NCBI GenBank assembly: GCA_028709565.1
Contig: JAQVWU010000029.1
Location: forward strand, 1 to 14,057
Length of the DNA: 14,057 nucleotides
Direction: 5' to 3'
Source of the DNA: Eubacteriales bacterium
GTDB lineage: Bacteria; Bacillota; Clostridia; Oscillospirales; CAG-272
In this document: in pieces, positions 1 through 6,522 of the stretch
Layout of the letters: each line of letters opens with the position of its first letter
Numbering within the stretch: position 1 is the first letter of the stretch
The notes under the pieces: generated by a model
The model's input: the letters and a program-made list of their open reading frames with translations, nothing else
Databases searched by the model: none
Told to the model about the DNA's origin: nothing
Made by a program: the position numbers and the translations under genes

Positions 1-444
1 CCTGACCGTTTTCTGGCGGTGATTGCCGAAGCCAGGGCAAACGCTGATTTTGTTATAGCTTACCCTCACTGGGGAACGGAAAACACCCACGTGCTCGAGA
101 GGGCGCAGACCGAACAGGCAAGACAATATATCGATGCCGGAGCCGACGCCGTGGTGGGCTCCCATACCCATTGCCTGCAGGGTATTGAACATTACCGCGG
201 TCGCCCCATCGTATACAGCCTGGGCAACTTTTGGTTTAACCACGAAGACGGAGATACGGCGCTGCTCGAAATCCGGGTTGACGGAAACGGCGTGTCCCTG
301 ACACTGGTTCCCTGTCTGCAGAAAGGCGGAGTCACCTCTGCGGCGGACGGCGCTGATAAACAGCGTATACTGAGCCATGTGGAGAGTATCTCCGAGGGCA
401 TTGTCATTGATGAATCGGGCAGGATTGCTCAGAGCAGCGGATAA
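1..444 (+). CDS. CapA-family metallophosphatase-like protein, C-terminal part (5' end outside window)
   Basis: The reading frame is open from base 1, so the gene begins upstream and only about the last 147 residues are visible. They carry the C-terminal signatures of the CapA/PgsA family (poly-gamma-glutamate or capsule biosynthesis proteins with a calcineurin-like metallophosphatase fold): YPHWGTE near base 61, GADAVVGSHTHCLQG near bases 137-180 and IVYSLGNFWFN near bases 208-240. The His residues in HWGTE and SHTH are the expected metal ligands of the family. No membrane segment is visible in this part. Many CapA relatives in Clostridia are not linked to capsule genes and their substrate is unknown; nothing here points to a capsule locus. 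The next gene starts 42 bases downstream with no terminator between, so the two may be co-transcribed. The family assignment is firm; the role is not. Confidence 0.85.
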   Translation, partial: PDRFLAVIAEARANADFVIAYPHWGTENTHVLERAQTEQARQYIDAGADAVVGSHTHCLQGIEHYRGRPIVYSLGNFWFNHEDGDTALLEIRVDGNGVSLTLVPCLQKGGVTSAADGADKQRILSHVESISEGIVIDESGRIAQSSG

Positions 445-486
445 AGCAGACAGTTCAGATAATTTATATAACGGAAGGTGATAAAT

Positions 487-1584
487 ATGACCGGAAAAGA
501 ACGCATTTCAAACATATTGGCGCATAAACCTACCGACCGGATCGGTCTTTTCGAGCATTTCTGGGGGGACACCCACCGCGCGTGGACATCGGGCGAGGAT
601 GCCACCTCCGAGATAAAACCGGGCGAAGGATTTGAAGATCATTTCAATTACGACCTGTCCGCCTGCTGGTGCTTCAATCTGTGCGCAGATCTGGACTTTG
701 TACCTTATGTTGTCGCCGAGGATGAGGATACCGTAACGGTGAAGGACGGCAATTACGCCACCCTGAGGCGCCACAAAAAACACGATTCAACCCCCGAACA
801 TATTGCGTTTGATATAGACTGCCGTGAAAAATGGGATGAAATGATCAAACCCAAGCTGACCGACCCGGCGAATTATCGCCGTCGTATTAATTTCGAGGCC
901 TACAGAAACGCCAAAGCCTACGCGGCGTCAAAGGAACGTTTTTTCTTTTGGAGCGGGGTAAATGTCTTTGAGTGCATGCATCCCGTTTGTGGTCATGTGG
1001 AAATGCTCATTGCGATGCTGGATGACCCCGAATGGATGAGCGATATGACCGAAACCTTCGCGAAACTGACGGTCGAGCTTCAGAAGATCCTTTTTGAAGA
1101 AGAAGGCAAACCCGACGGGGTATGGTATTATGAGGATATGGGATTTAAAAACGCCCCGTTTATGTCCCCGGCCATGTATGATAAATTTATATATCCCGCC
1201 CATAAACATACCTGCGATTATGCCCACGGACTCGGTTTGCCGGTGGTGATGCATTCCTGCGGCTTTGTGGAACCGCTGCTGCCCGGGATGATTGACGCCG
1301 GTATTGACGCGCTTCAGGTGATTGAGATCAAAGCGGGAATGGACCTGCTGCGCATATTTAAAAACCATGGCGATAAAATTGCCCTGATCGGCGGTATTGA
1401 CGTTCGCTGCCTTTATTCCAATGACCGGGCCGTGATTGACGCCGAGCTTGAGGCGAAAATCCCGGTGGTTAAACAGGGTTATGCCTATGTGCTGCACTCC
1501 GACCATTCGATACCTAAAACCGTCCGGTATGAAACCTATAAGTATTTCATAGAAAAAGGGCTCGCGCTGGGCAGCCATAAGTGA
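487..1584 (+). CDS. URO-D/MtaA-superfamily protein (uroporphyrinogen decarboxylase-like, probable methyltransferase type)
   Basis: A 365-residue protein of the uroporphyrinogen decarboxylase superfamily, which includes heme-pathway HemE and the corrinoid methyltransferases MtaA and CmuA. The ATG at 487 is preferred over an in-frame GTG at 478 because that GTG lies inside the ribosome binding site (GGAAGGTG, 473-480). The N-terminus (MTGKERI.N.L.HKPTDRIG) and the GGIDV segment fit the family. His256-Ser-Cys258 matches the HxC zinc-ligand motif of MtaA-type methyltransferases, which HemE lacks. Near the C-terminus the sequence HSDHSIP (337-343) has Asp where MtaA has its third zinc ligand, Cys. 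That makes it one of the divergent, mostly uncharacterised subfamilies. It is unlikely to be HemE: there are no heme genes nearby and two similar paralogs lie in this window. No corrinoid protein gene is seen. Substrate unknown. Confidence 0.85.
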   Translation: MTGKERISNILAHKPTDRIGLFEHFWGDTHRAWTSGEDATSEIKPGEGFEDHFNYDLSACWCFNLCADLDFVPYVVAEDEDTVTVKDGNYATLRRHKKHDSTPEHIAFDIDCREKWDEMIKPKLTDPANYRRRINFEAYRNAKAYAASKERFFFWSGVNVFECMHPVCGHVEMLIAMLDDPEWMSDMTETFAKLTVELQKILFEEEGKPDGVWYYEDMGFKNAPFMSPAMYDKFIYPAHKHTCDYAHGLGLPVVMHSCGFVEPLLPGMIDAGIDALQVIEIKAGMDLLRIFKNHGDKIALIGGIDVRCLYSNDRAVIDAELEAKIPVVKQGYAYVLHSDHSIPKTVRYETYKYFIEKGLALGSHK

Positions 1585-1610
1585 CGCCACAGACCGAACC
1601 AAATACACCG

Positions 1611-1640
1611 TCCCCTGTAACCGATTTGCAGGGGATTTCA
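1611..1640 (+). terminator. Possible hairpin terminator of the URO-D-like gene
   Basis: TCCCCTG (1611-1617) pairs perfectly with CAGGGGA (1629-1635) around an 11-base loop, 27 bases after the stop codon. The tail is ATTTCATATTAT, with only a short T-run, so it is a weak terminator by itself. A second hairpin with a better T-run follows at 1682. Confidence 0.4.
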
Positions 1641-1681
1641 TATTATAATATTGAGCAGAACAGCTGCTGCCCGCGGAATAT

Positions 1682-1707
1682 AAAGACCCGCCGGGCGGGG
1701 GCTTTTT
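1682..1707 (+). terminator. Rho-independent terminator between the URO-D-like gene and dpaA
   Basis: AAAG (1682-1685) pairs with CTTT (1702-1705) and CCCG (1687-1690) with CGGG (1696-1699), separated by a 1x2 internal loop, and the hairpin runs into TTTTT. It probably ends the upstream transcript and separates it from dpaA. Confidence 0.6.
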
Positions 1708-1732
1708 AAATTGAACGTGTTAGCGCATTGAT

Positions 1733-1762
1733 TTGGGCGGCACGCCATGTCATTTTTATAAT
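1733..1762 (+). promoter_or_regulatory. Weak candidate promoter for dpaAB
   Basis: A perfect TATAAT at 1757-1762 lies 18 bases after TTGGGC (1733-1738), a poor -35. It ends 17 bases before the dpaA start codon, which leaves little leader, and the ribosome binding site GGAAGG (1766-1771) overlaps the expected transcript start. Mother-cell DPA genes are normally read by sigma-K, so this may be incidental. Confidence 0.25.
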
Positions 1763-1779
1763 TATGGAAGGTATATTAA

Positions 1780-2667
1780 ATGAACAATATAAAAATCGGT
1801 TTTGTCGGAGGTGACAGACGGCAGTCGGCGACGGCGGTCTTTCTCGCAAACCGGGGGTATGAATGCGCCGTGTTCGGTCTGGAACCGGACGTTAAACTGC
1901 CTGCGGAGTGTAATTCCGGGGGCGGTATAACACGCAGCGCTTCACTGTGCGGTGCCGTGAAAGGTGCGGCGATGGTGGTGCTCCCCCTGCCCGCGACGAA
2001 TGACGGAATACGCGTAAACTGTCCCTCCGGCTGTGATATAAAACTGACTGACATATTCGGTCTCATATCCCCTTCTCAGATAATAACCGGCGGCAGACTG
2101 GGTGAAACCATACATAAACTGGCTGACGATTCCGGAGTGAAACTGATTGATTATTACGAACGGGAGGAACTGGCTGTGGGCAATGCGGTTCCCACTGCCG
2201 AGGGCGCGGTGGCTATCGCAATGGCTGAAATGCCCATAACACTGCACGGCGCAAAGGTGTTGATATATGGTTACGGACGTGTAGGCAGAGTGCTCGCAAA
2301 AACGCTGAGGGCACTTGAGACCGACGTGACCGTCGCGGCGAGAAAACCCGAGGATTTTGTCTGGATTAAAATCAACGGCTGTCATACGCAAAATATATAT
2401 CAGCCGCCCGAGTGCAGACCTGATGTGGTTTTTAATACCGTTCCGGCGCCTGTCCTGTGCCGTGAAGCGCTCTCGGCGCTGGAACCGGGGACGCTGCTGA
2501 TAGAACTGGCGTCAAAGCCCGGCGGAATAGACATGAAGGCGGCGGAGGAACTGGGACACCGGGTTATTTGGGCATTGTCGCTGCCCGGCCGTGTCGCCCC
2601 CGTTACCTCGGGTAATATTATCGGCGAGTGTCTTATGGCAATACTCAATGAGGAAGGTTCGTCATGA
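1780..2667 (+). CDS. dpaA: Dipicolinate synthase subunit A
   Basis: This protein, with DpaB, oxidises a dihydrodipicolinate-pathway intermediate to dipicolinic acid (DPA), which is loaded into the spore core with calcium and gives heat resistance. In known sporeformers it acts in the mother cell. The length, 295 residues, is close to that of B. subtilis SpoVFA (about 297). Visible family marks are the N-terminal GFVGGDRRQ segment (8-14), the ELAVGNAVPTAEGA stretch (130-143), and a Rossmann NAD(P)-binding turn GYGRVGR (164-170) followed by a beta-strand TDVTVAARKP. The ribosome binding site GGAAGG sits 8 bases before the ATG. The gene overlaps dpaB by 4 bases (ATGA), so translation of the pair is coupled. 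The lysine-pathway genes that follow dpaAB in Bacillus are absent here. Confidence 0.95.
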   Translation: MNNIKIGFVGGDRRQSATAVFLANRGYECAVFGLEPDVKLPAECNSGGGITRSASLCGAVKGAAMVVLPLPATNDGIRVNCPSGCDIKLTDIFGLISPSQIITGGRLGETIHKLADDSGVKLIDYYEREELAVGNAVPTAEGAVAIAMAEMPITLHGAKVLIYGYGRVGRVLAKTLRALETDVTVAARKPEDFVWIKINGCHTQNIYQPPECRPDVVFNTVPAPVLCREALSALEPGTLLIELASKPGGIDMKAAEELGHRVIWALSLPGRVAPVTSGNIIGECLMAILNEEGSS

Positions 2668-3290
2668 ACATTAAAGATATAAAAGACATAGAAAAAAACA
2701 ATATAAAGAGTTTGGCTATCGGATGGGGTATATGCGGTTCTTTTTGTACTATAGACGATGCCATCGAGGCAACCGAAAAGCTGATGACAGAACTTCCGCC
2801 GGAGAGTACCGTCATCCCGGTGGTAAGTTTTAACGTTAAAAACATCGATACCAGATTCGGCAAGGCCGCCGGGATAATTGCGCGGGTCGAACAACTGTGC
2901 GGCAGAAGCTGTATAGATACCATTGAGGGCGCTGAACCCCTGGGACCCGAACAATCGCTGGATGTATTTATAATTTCCCCCTGCACGGGCAATACCCTGG
3001 CTAAAATCGCCGGAGGGGTCAATGACACGCCGGTCACAATGGCTGTAAAAGCCTGTCTGCGAAACGACAGACCTGTTGTGGCGGCACTCGCCACCAACGA
3101 CGCGTTGTCCGCGAATCTCCATAATATCGCAACGCTGCTCCAGCGCAAGCATTTCTTTTTTGTACCGCTCGGGCAGGATGTCCCGCAGCAGAAACCACAC
3201 TCTATGGTCGCCGATTTATCGCTTTTATATCCGGCGGTAATCTCCGCGCTGGAAGGGAAACAGCTGCAGCCCCTGCTTCTCAGAGCTTAG
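2664..3290 (+). CDS. dpaB: Dipicolinate synthase subunit B (flavoprotein)
   Basis: The second DPA synthase subunit belongs to the flavoprotein (UbiX/Dfp-like) fold. Its 208 residues carry the subfamily opening GWGICGSFCT (20-29), a nucleotide/phosphate-contact segment SPCTGNTLAKIA (105-116), TNDALS (144-149) and FVPLGQD..QQKPHS (166-180), all typical of SpoVFB. The start ATG at 2664 overlaps the dpaA stop and has AGGAAGG 7 bases ahead. This leaves a 15-residue charged N-terminal extension (MNIKDIKDIEKNNIK) before the first strand, slightly longer than usual. The gene ends 14 bases from the stop codon of the convergent URO-D-like gene, and I see no hairpin between them. Presence of both subunits implies DPA synthesis by the dedicated enzyme rather than the Etf-based route suggested for some clostridia. 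Confidence 0.94.
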   Translation: MNIKDIKDIEKNNIKSLAIGWGICGSFCTIDDAIEATEKLMTELPPESTVIPVVSFNVKNIDTRFGKAAGIIARVEQLCGRSCIDTIEGAEPLGPEQSLDVFIISPCTGNTLAKIAGGVNDTPVTMAVKACLRNDRPVVAALATNDALSANLHNIATLLQRKHFFFVPLGQDVPQQKPHSMVADLSLLYPAVISALEGKQLQPLLLRA

Positions 3291-3304
3291 GGAGCGATTA
3301 TTGT

Positions 3305-4318
3305 TTAAGCAAAAGACCGGGCGGTGTCAATCAGCGCCTTGAGGTTTTCATACGGTACGTCGCATTGTATCTCCTGCGACGCACAGGTTATATAACCGCC
3401 GTTTTGGCTCATGAGCATGATGGTCTGTCCGGTCTCTTTTGCGACCTCTTCGGGCGTGCCGTAGGGCAGCGTTTTCTGTGTGCTGATGCCGCCCCAAAAG
3501 GTCAGTTTATCGCCGTATTTTTGCTTTAATTTTTTCAAATCCATGCATTCGGGCTGAACGGGGTTCAGTATATCGACACCGAGCCCGATAAGCGCCTCAA
3601 TGAGTTTGGTAATATTGCCGCATGAGTGGACCATGACATCTTTATTATAGGACTTTATCAGATCATACTGGACTTTTTCGCCTTTTTTTATCATCGTATG
3701 CCATGTCCTGGGCGACATGATAAGGTCGTTTTGCGTACCCCAGTCGCTTCCGAGCAGTATGCCGTCGGTATATACGCAGGAGGCAATCCTGGGCAGGATC
3801 TGCATATTGATACCGACAATAAAATCAAGCAGTCGCTGGGCAAACCCGGGAAAACCGGCGAGATCGGCGAGAAAGTTTTCGATTCCGCGGGTGAAATAGG
3901 CCTTTTCCCAATGGCTGCCCCATATGAGCGACATGTTGTATACCTGATATTTATCGGCGAAAAATTTTGCTTTGGCATAAAAGGCGTCCATTGCCCGGTC
4001 GGAATCATAGCGGACAAGCGCCGGCATAACCCGGGGCTCTTCATCCGGTCTTGAATATACGGGGTCGGTCTCGGCGTGATTCCAGCCCCACCACGGGGTA
4101 CCCGGATCTATCATAAAATTGCCTATAGAGAGCTCAACGGCCTGCATGAAACTGATGTTCCCTTCTTTGAGGTCATCCGAGACATCCCTGTTAAAATAAT
4201 CACTCAGCAGTCTTTGGCCGTACAAATCACAGGCTTCACCGGTCAGACGTATACAAAAGGGAACCCTGTCGGTGCTCCGGTGATTAATCGCCGAGAGCAC
4301 ATAATCTCTTTTTGTCAT
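3305..4318 (-). CDS. URO-D/MtaA-superfamily protein, last gene of minus-strand operon
   Basis: A 337-residue URO-D-superfamily protein. The N-terminus reads MTKRDYVLSAINHRSTDRVPF, the usual family opening. His231-Ser-Cys233-Gly matches the HxC zinc motif of corrinoid methyltransferases. The C-terminal segment CASQEIQCDVPYENL (312-326) has Gln/Glu where MtaA has its third Cys ligand, although Cys312 and Cys319 lie close by. A segment WWGWNHAETDP (76-86) is rich in aromatic residues. The start overlaps the stop of the nucleoside hydrolase gene by 4 bases (ATGA), which argues that the two products are needed together. It differs clearly from the other two URO-D-like proteins, so it is not a recent duplicate. 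True HemE is unlikely. Substrate and reaction unknown. Confidence 0.84.
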   Translation of the reverse strand: MTKRDYVLSAINHRSTDRVPFCIRLTGEACDLYGQRLLSDYFNRDVSDDLKEGNISFMQAVELSIGNFMIDPGTPWWGWNHAETDPVYSRPDEEPRVMPALVRYDSDRAMDAFYAKAKFFADKYQVYNMSLIWGSHWEKAYFTRGIENFLADLAGFPGFAQRLLDFIVGINMQILPRIASCVYTDGILLGSDWGTQNDLIMSPRTWHTMIKKGEKVQYDLIKSYNKDVMVHSCGNITKLIEALIGLGVDILNPVQPECMDLKKLKQKYGDKLTFWGGISTQKTLPYGTPEEVAKETGQTIMLMSQNGGYITCASQEIQCDVPYENLKALIDTARSFA

Positions 4319-5202
4319 TTCTCCGCCAGTTTACGGAACAGATCACGGAATATCACGTCCCGGTACAGTTTGCGTACATATATATATTGGTGGCGTCCGG
4401 CGTCAAAGGAATAAAACCGGTCAAGCACGGCGGGGGCGGGCAGGATGACCCTGCTCATGGAGTCGGGCAGAATCAGACAGGCTATGGCCGACACATCCCA
4501 GATGACCTTTGACCACGCGAAGGTGTCATGGGAATAACCGCGCACAATATCACACAGGTAATCGCACAGTTCGTTTTTTCCTTTGAGATAGAAATCAAGC
4601 TCCGGTATGGTCGTGGTAAGTTCGGAGCAGACACCGTCGCAGGGAATCTGCAGCAGCGGGACACCGCAGTCGAACAGCACCTGCGCCGCGGCAAGGTCGC
4701 CGTGCATGTTAAACTCCTGCGGGTGCGCCGACATATACGCGTGGCCCGCCAGCCATACTACCGTTATCCGGTCTTTAATCTCGGGGGCGGTCAATATCGC
4801 GGAGGCTACATTGGTTGCCGCTCCGATAACGACGACATACAGGCGTTCGCCGTCGGGCAGCGATTTTACGGTATTTATGAGATTTTGCGCCGCAGGTGAG
4901 TCAACCGGATTTTTCGCCCCGGTCATAAAACTCCGCGAACCGCGCAGGATGGGTATGTTGTGATTCGGATTGGTGAGGGCTGTTATACGCTGCAGCTCCT
5001 CAAAGCTCTTTTCCATGCCGTCCTCGGCGGAAACCGAGCGGTTGTTTAAAAACGGAGCGGCGTTAAGTGAGAGAATTTCCAGTTCGGGGGACAGCATGGC
5101 ATAAGCCACCGCGAACTGGTCATCCACCTCGTTATATGTATCGGTGTCAAGAACAATCTTCTTAGGTTTCTCGTTTAGAACGGCGTTCAGAATTCTTTTC
5201 AT
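4315..5202 (-). CDS. Inosine/uridine-preferring-type nucleoside hydrolase (ribohydrolase)
   Basis: A 295-residue member of the calcium-dependent nucleoside hydrolase family, which cleaves the N-glycosidic bond of nucleosides to base and ribose. The calcium site is seen as DTDTYNEVDDQFA (19-31; Asp21, Asp27, Asp28), with two more residues between the Asp groups than the classic DTDPGxDD. Thr130-Asn131 (GAATNVA) and EFN (163-165) follow, and the C-terminal calcium Asp is Asp236 in VIWDVSAIA. The residue before it, His in the Crithidia inosine-uridine enzyme, is Trp235 here. In Trypanosoma vivax purine-specific hydrolase a Trp also precedes that Asp and stacks on the purine. The ribosome binding site GGAGGG lies 11 bases upstream. 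It is cytoplasmic (no signal peptide), the middle gene of the operon, and coupled by ATGA to the next. Family firm; base preference inferred. Confidence 0.9.
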   Translation of the reverse strand: MKRILNAVLNEKPKKIVLDTDTYNEVDDQFAVAYAMLSPELEILSLNAAPFLNNRSVSAEDGMEKSFEELQRITALTNPNHNIPILRGSRSFMTGAKNPVDSPAAQNLINTVKSLPDGERLYVVVIGAATNVASAILTAPEIKDRITVVWLAGHAYMSAHPQEFNMHGDLAAAQVLFDCGVPLLQIPCDGVCSELTTTIPELDFYLKGKNELCDYLCDIVRGYSHDTFAWSKVIWDVSAIACLILPDSMSRVILPAPAVLDRFYSFDAGRHQYIYVRKLYRDVIFRDLFRKLAEK

Positions 5203-5263
5203 GTTATTATAATCCCTCCGCTTGACTTGTCTTAATTGTTAGCGTTTTCTCTTGTTTTACAGT

Positions 5264-6343
5264 CTATTCGGTCAGGGCAGCCGCAATCATGGCGGCATAA
5301 CCCTCCGACGGCACATAATACGGAACCGAATTTCCGGTCCCCAGGGCAAAACCCCCGTCCGCGGCAGCGCGGCGCAGCATTGCGAGGGAGCGGTTATAAA
5401 CGTCTTCGGGTGTGCTTGTACAGATATAGTTTACATCGATACCCCCCATGAGGGAAATACGGCCTTTATAGGTTTCATAAACCTGTTCGATGGGGCATAT
5501 GACATCCTCAAAGGAATGTTTTGCGTCAAGCCCCGCCGCAATAAGATCCTCGTACAGGCTGTCGCTTCCGGTGCCTAAATTGCCGCAGGAATGCAGTATC
5601 GCGGGCTTGCCGGCTTCATGGCAGACATTTATCATATGGGCGATATAGGGCAGCACATAACGGCGCATATCCGCGTGGCTGATCATGGTTTGGGTGTTGA
5701 ATCCCCAGTCGTCGTTTATAATCATCGCCCCCGTGCTTTCGTTTGAAACAACGCGCCGGGTATAATCGATAAGACGGCTTCCTATCGCCTCGAAAATATC
5801 GCCGACAAGATCGGGGTCGTCATACATATTCAGGCACAGACTGTCATATCCGCACAGAGCGATGGCGTTCTCAAGCAGACCGCCCGGCTGCTGCCCGACA
5901 ACCTTCATTCCGTCGGGGAGATAGGGCAGGATATCGGTATATATCTTATAGATTCCTTCGTTTGACGGATCTTCGAGTTTATACGCCTCAAAGCTTTCGC
6001 GGTCCGCGATGGTGACCACTTCATTTAGTGAATAGGAACGGTCGCTGTGGGGGTTGCTCTTGCGGGGGAAACCGTAACCCTGACCTCCGATTACCACATA
6101 GTCATACCCGGCATTCCTGTAAGCCGAGGCGTTGCGCACACAGGCACGCAGGTAGGGATCCGCGATATCCGCGTAATCGGCTTCGTCGGCAAACGCGTTG
6201 TACAGCGTTTCGTTAAGAAAAAACTCAAACAGATGCGGCCTGTCCGCTTTCCCTCCGCGCAAAATTTTAAGAAGACCGTTAAAGTCCGGTTTTTTCGGTA
6301 TCGATTTCAGGTATGTTATGTCACTGTATTCAGGTTTATACAT
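5264..6343 (-). CDS. URO-D/MtaA-superfamily protein, first gene of minus-strand operon
   Basis: A 359-residue URO-D-superfamily protein. Family marks are NDDWGFNTQTMIS (210-222), His251-Ser-Cys253-Gly (the HxC zinc-type motif), LMGGIDVNYI (298-307) and a C-terminal GTGNSVPYYVP (335-345). In that last segment Gly/Asn replaces the third Cys zinc ligand of MtaA. The start ATG has a good ribosome binding site (AAGGCGGTG) about 5 bases ahead. The gene stands 61 bases before the nucleoside hydrolase gene and behind a consensus promoter at 6374-6402. The position as promoter-proximal gene and the HxC motif suggest metal-dependent chemistry on a small methylated or carboxylated substrate, but that is inference; the family contains many uncharacterised branches in gut Clostridia. 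Confidence 0.85.
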   Translation of the reverse strand: MYKPEYSDITYLKSIPKKPDFNGLLKILRGGKADRPHLFEFFLNETLYNAFADEADYADIADPYLRACVRNASAYRNAGYDYVVIGGQGYGFPRKSNPHSDRSYSLNEVVTIADRESFEAYKLEDPSNEGIYKIYTDILPYLPDGMKVVGQQPGGLLENAIALCGYDSLCLNMYDDPDLVGDIFEAIGSRLIDYTRRVVSNESTGAMIINDDWGFNTQTMISHADMRRYVLPYIAHMINVCHEAGKPAILHSCGNLGTGSDSLYEDLIAAGLDAKHSFEDVICPIEQVYETYKGRISLMGGIDVNYICTSTPEDVYNRSLAMLRRAAADGGFALGTGNSVPYYVPSEGYAAMIAAALTE

Positions 6344-6373
6344 ATAAACACCGCCTTATAAAAACTATAGTCT

Positions 6374-6402
6374 ATTATAACAACCGCCGAAATCTTTGTC
6401 AA
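6374..6402 (-). promoter_or_regulatory. Consensus promoter of the URO-D / nucleoside hydrolase operon
   Basis: Read on the minus strand, TTGACA (6402-6397) and TATAAT (6379-6374) are separated by exactly 17 bases. Both hexamers match the housekeeping consensus perfectly. The expected transcript start is near 6367, giving a leader of about 25 bases with no room for a riboswitch. Such a perfect promoter suggests constitutive or repressor-controlled expression; no palindromic operator is visible. Confidence 0.82.
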
Positions 6403-6431
6403 CCGCAAACGCTGTAAATAAGCGATTGTCC

Positions 6432-6460
6432 TTGACATCGGGGGCTCCGGGGGGTAAAAT
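6432..6460 (+). promoter_or_regulatory. Promoter of cinA
   Basis: TTGACA (6432-6437), a 17-base GC-rich spacer and TAAAAT (6455-6460). The following 62-base leader is almost purely A/T up to the ribosome binding site. It is divergent from the promoter at 6374-6402. Confidence 0.72.
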
Positions 6461-6522
6461 AAATATATAAATTATATAATTATATGATTAATGGCTGATA
6501 TTAATATTTTGAGGTGAAATAC

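Noticed and set aside
928..1641. 237-codon open frame on the minus strand
   Set aside because: It lies antisense to the clear URO-D-like gene at 487-1584, has no family motif, and its composition follows from the codon bias of the real gene.
2400..3200. 266-codon open frame on the minus strand, and a 167-codon one at 2645-3148
   Set aside because: Both are antisense shadows of dpaA and dpaB, which are supported by strong family motifs and coupled starts.
3626..4054. 142-codon plus-strand open frame
   Set aside because: Antisense to the 3305-4318 URO-D-like gene; no ribosome binding site of note and no recognisable domain.
6514..6516. GTG as the cinA start
   Set aside because: It is part of the ribosome binding site GAGGTG; the TTG at 6523 has the right spacing and gives the usual CinA N-terminus.
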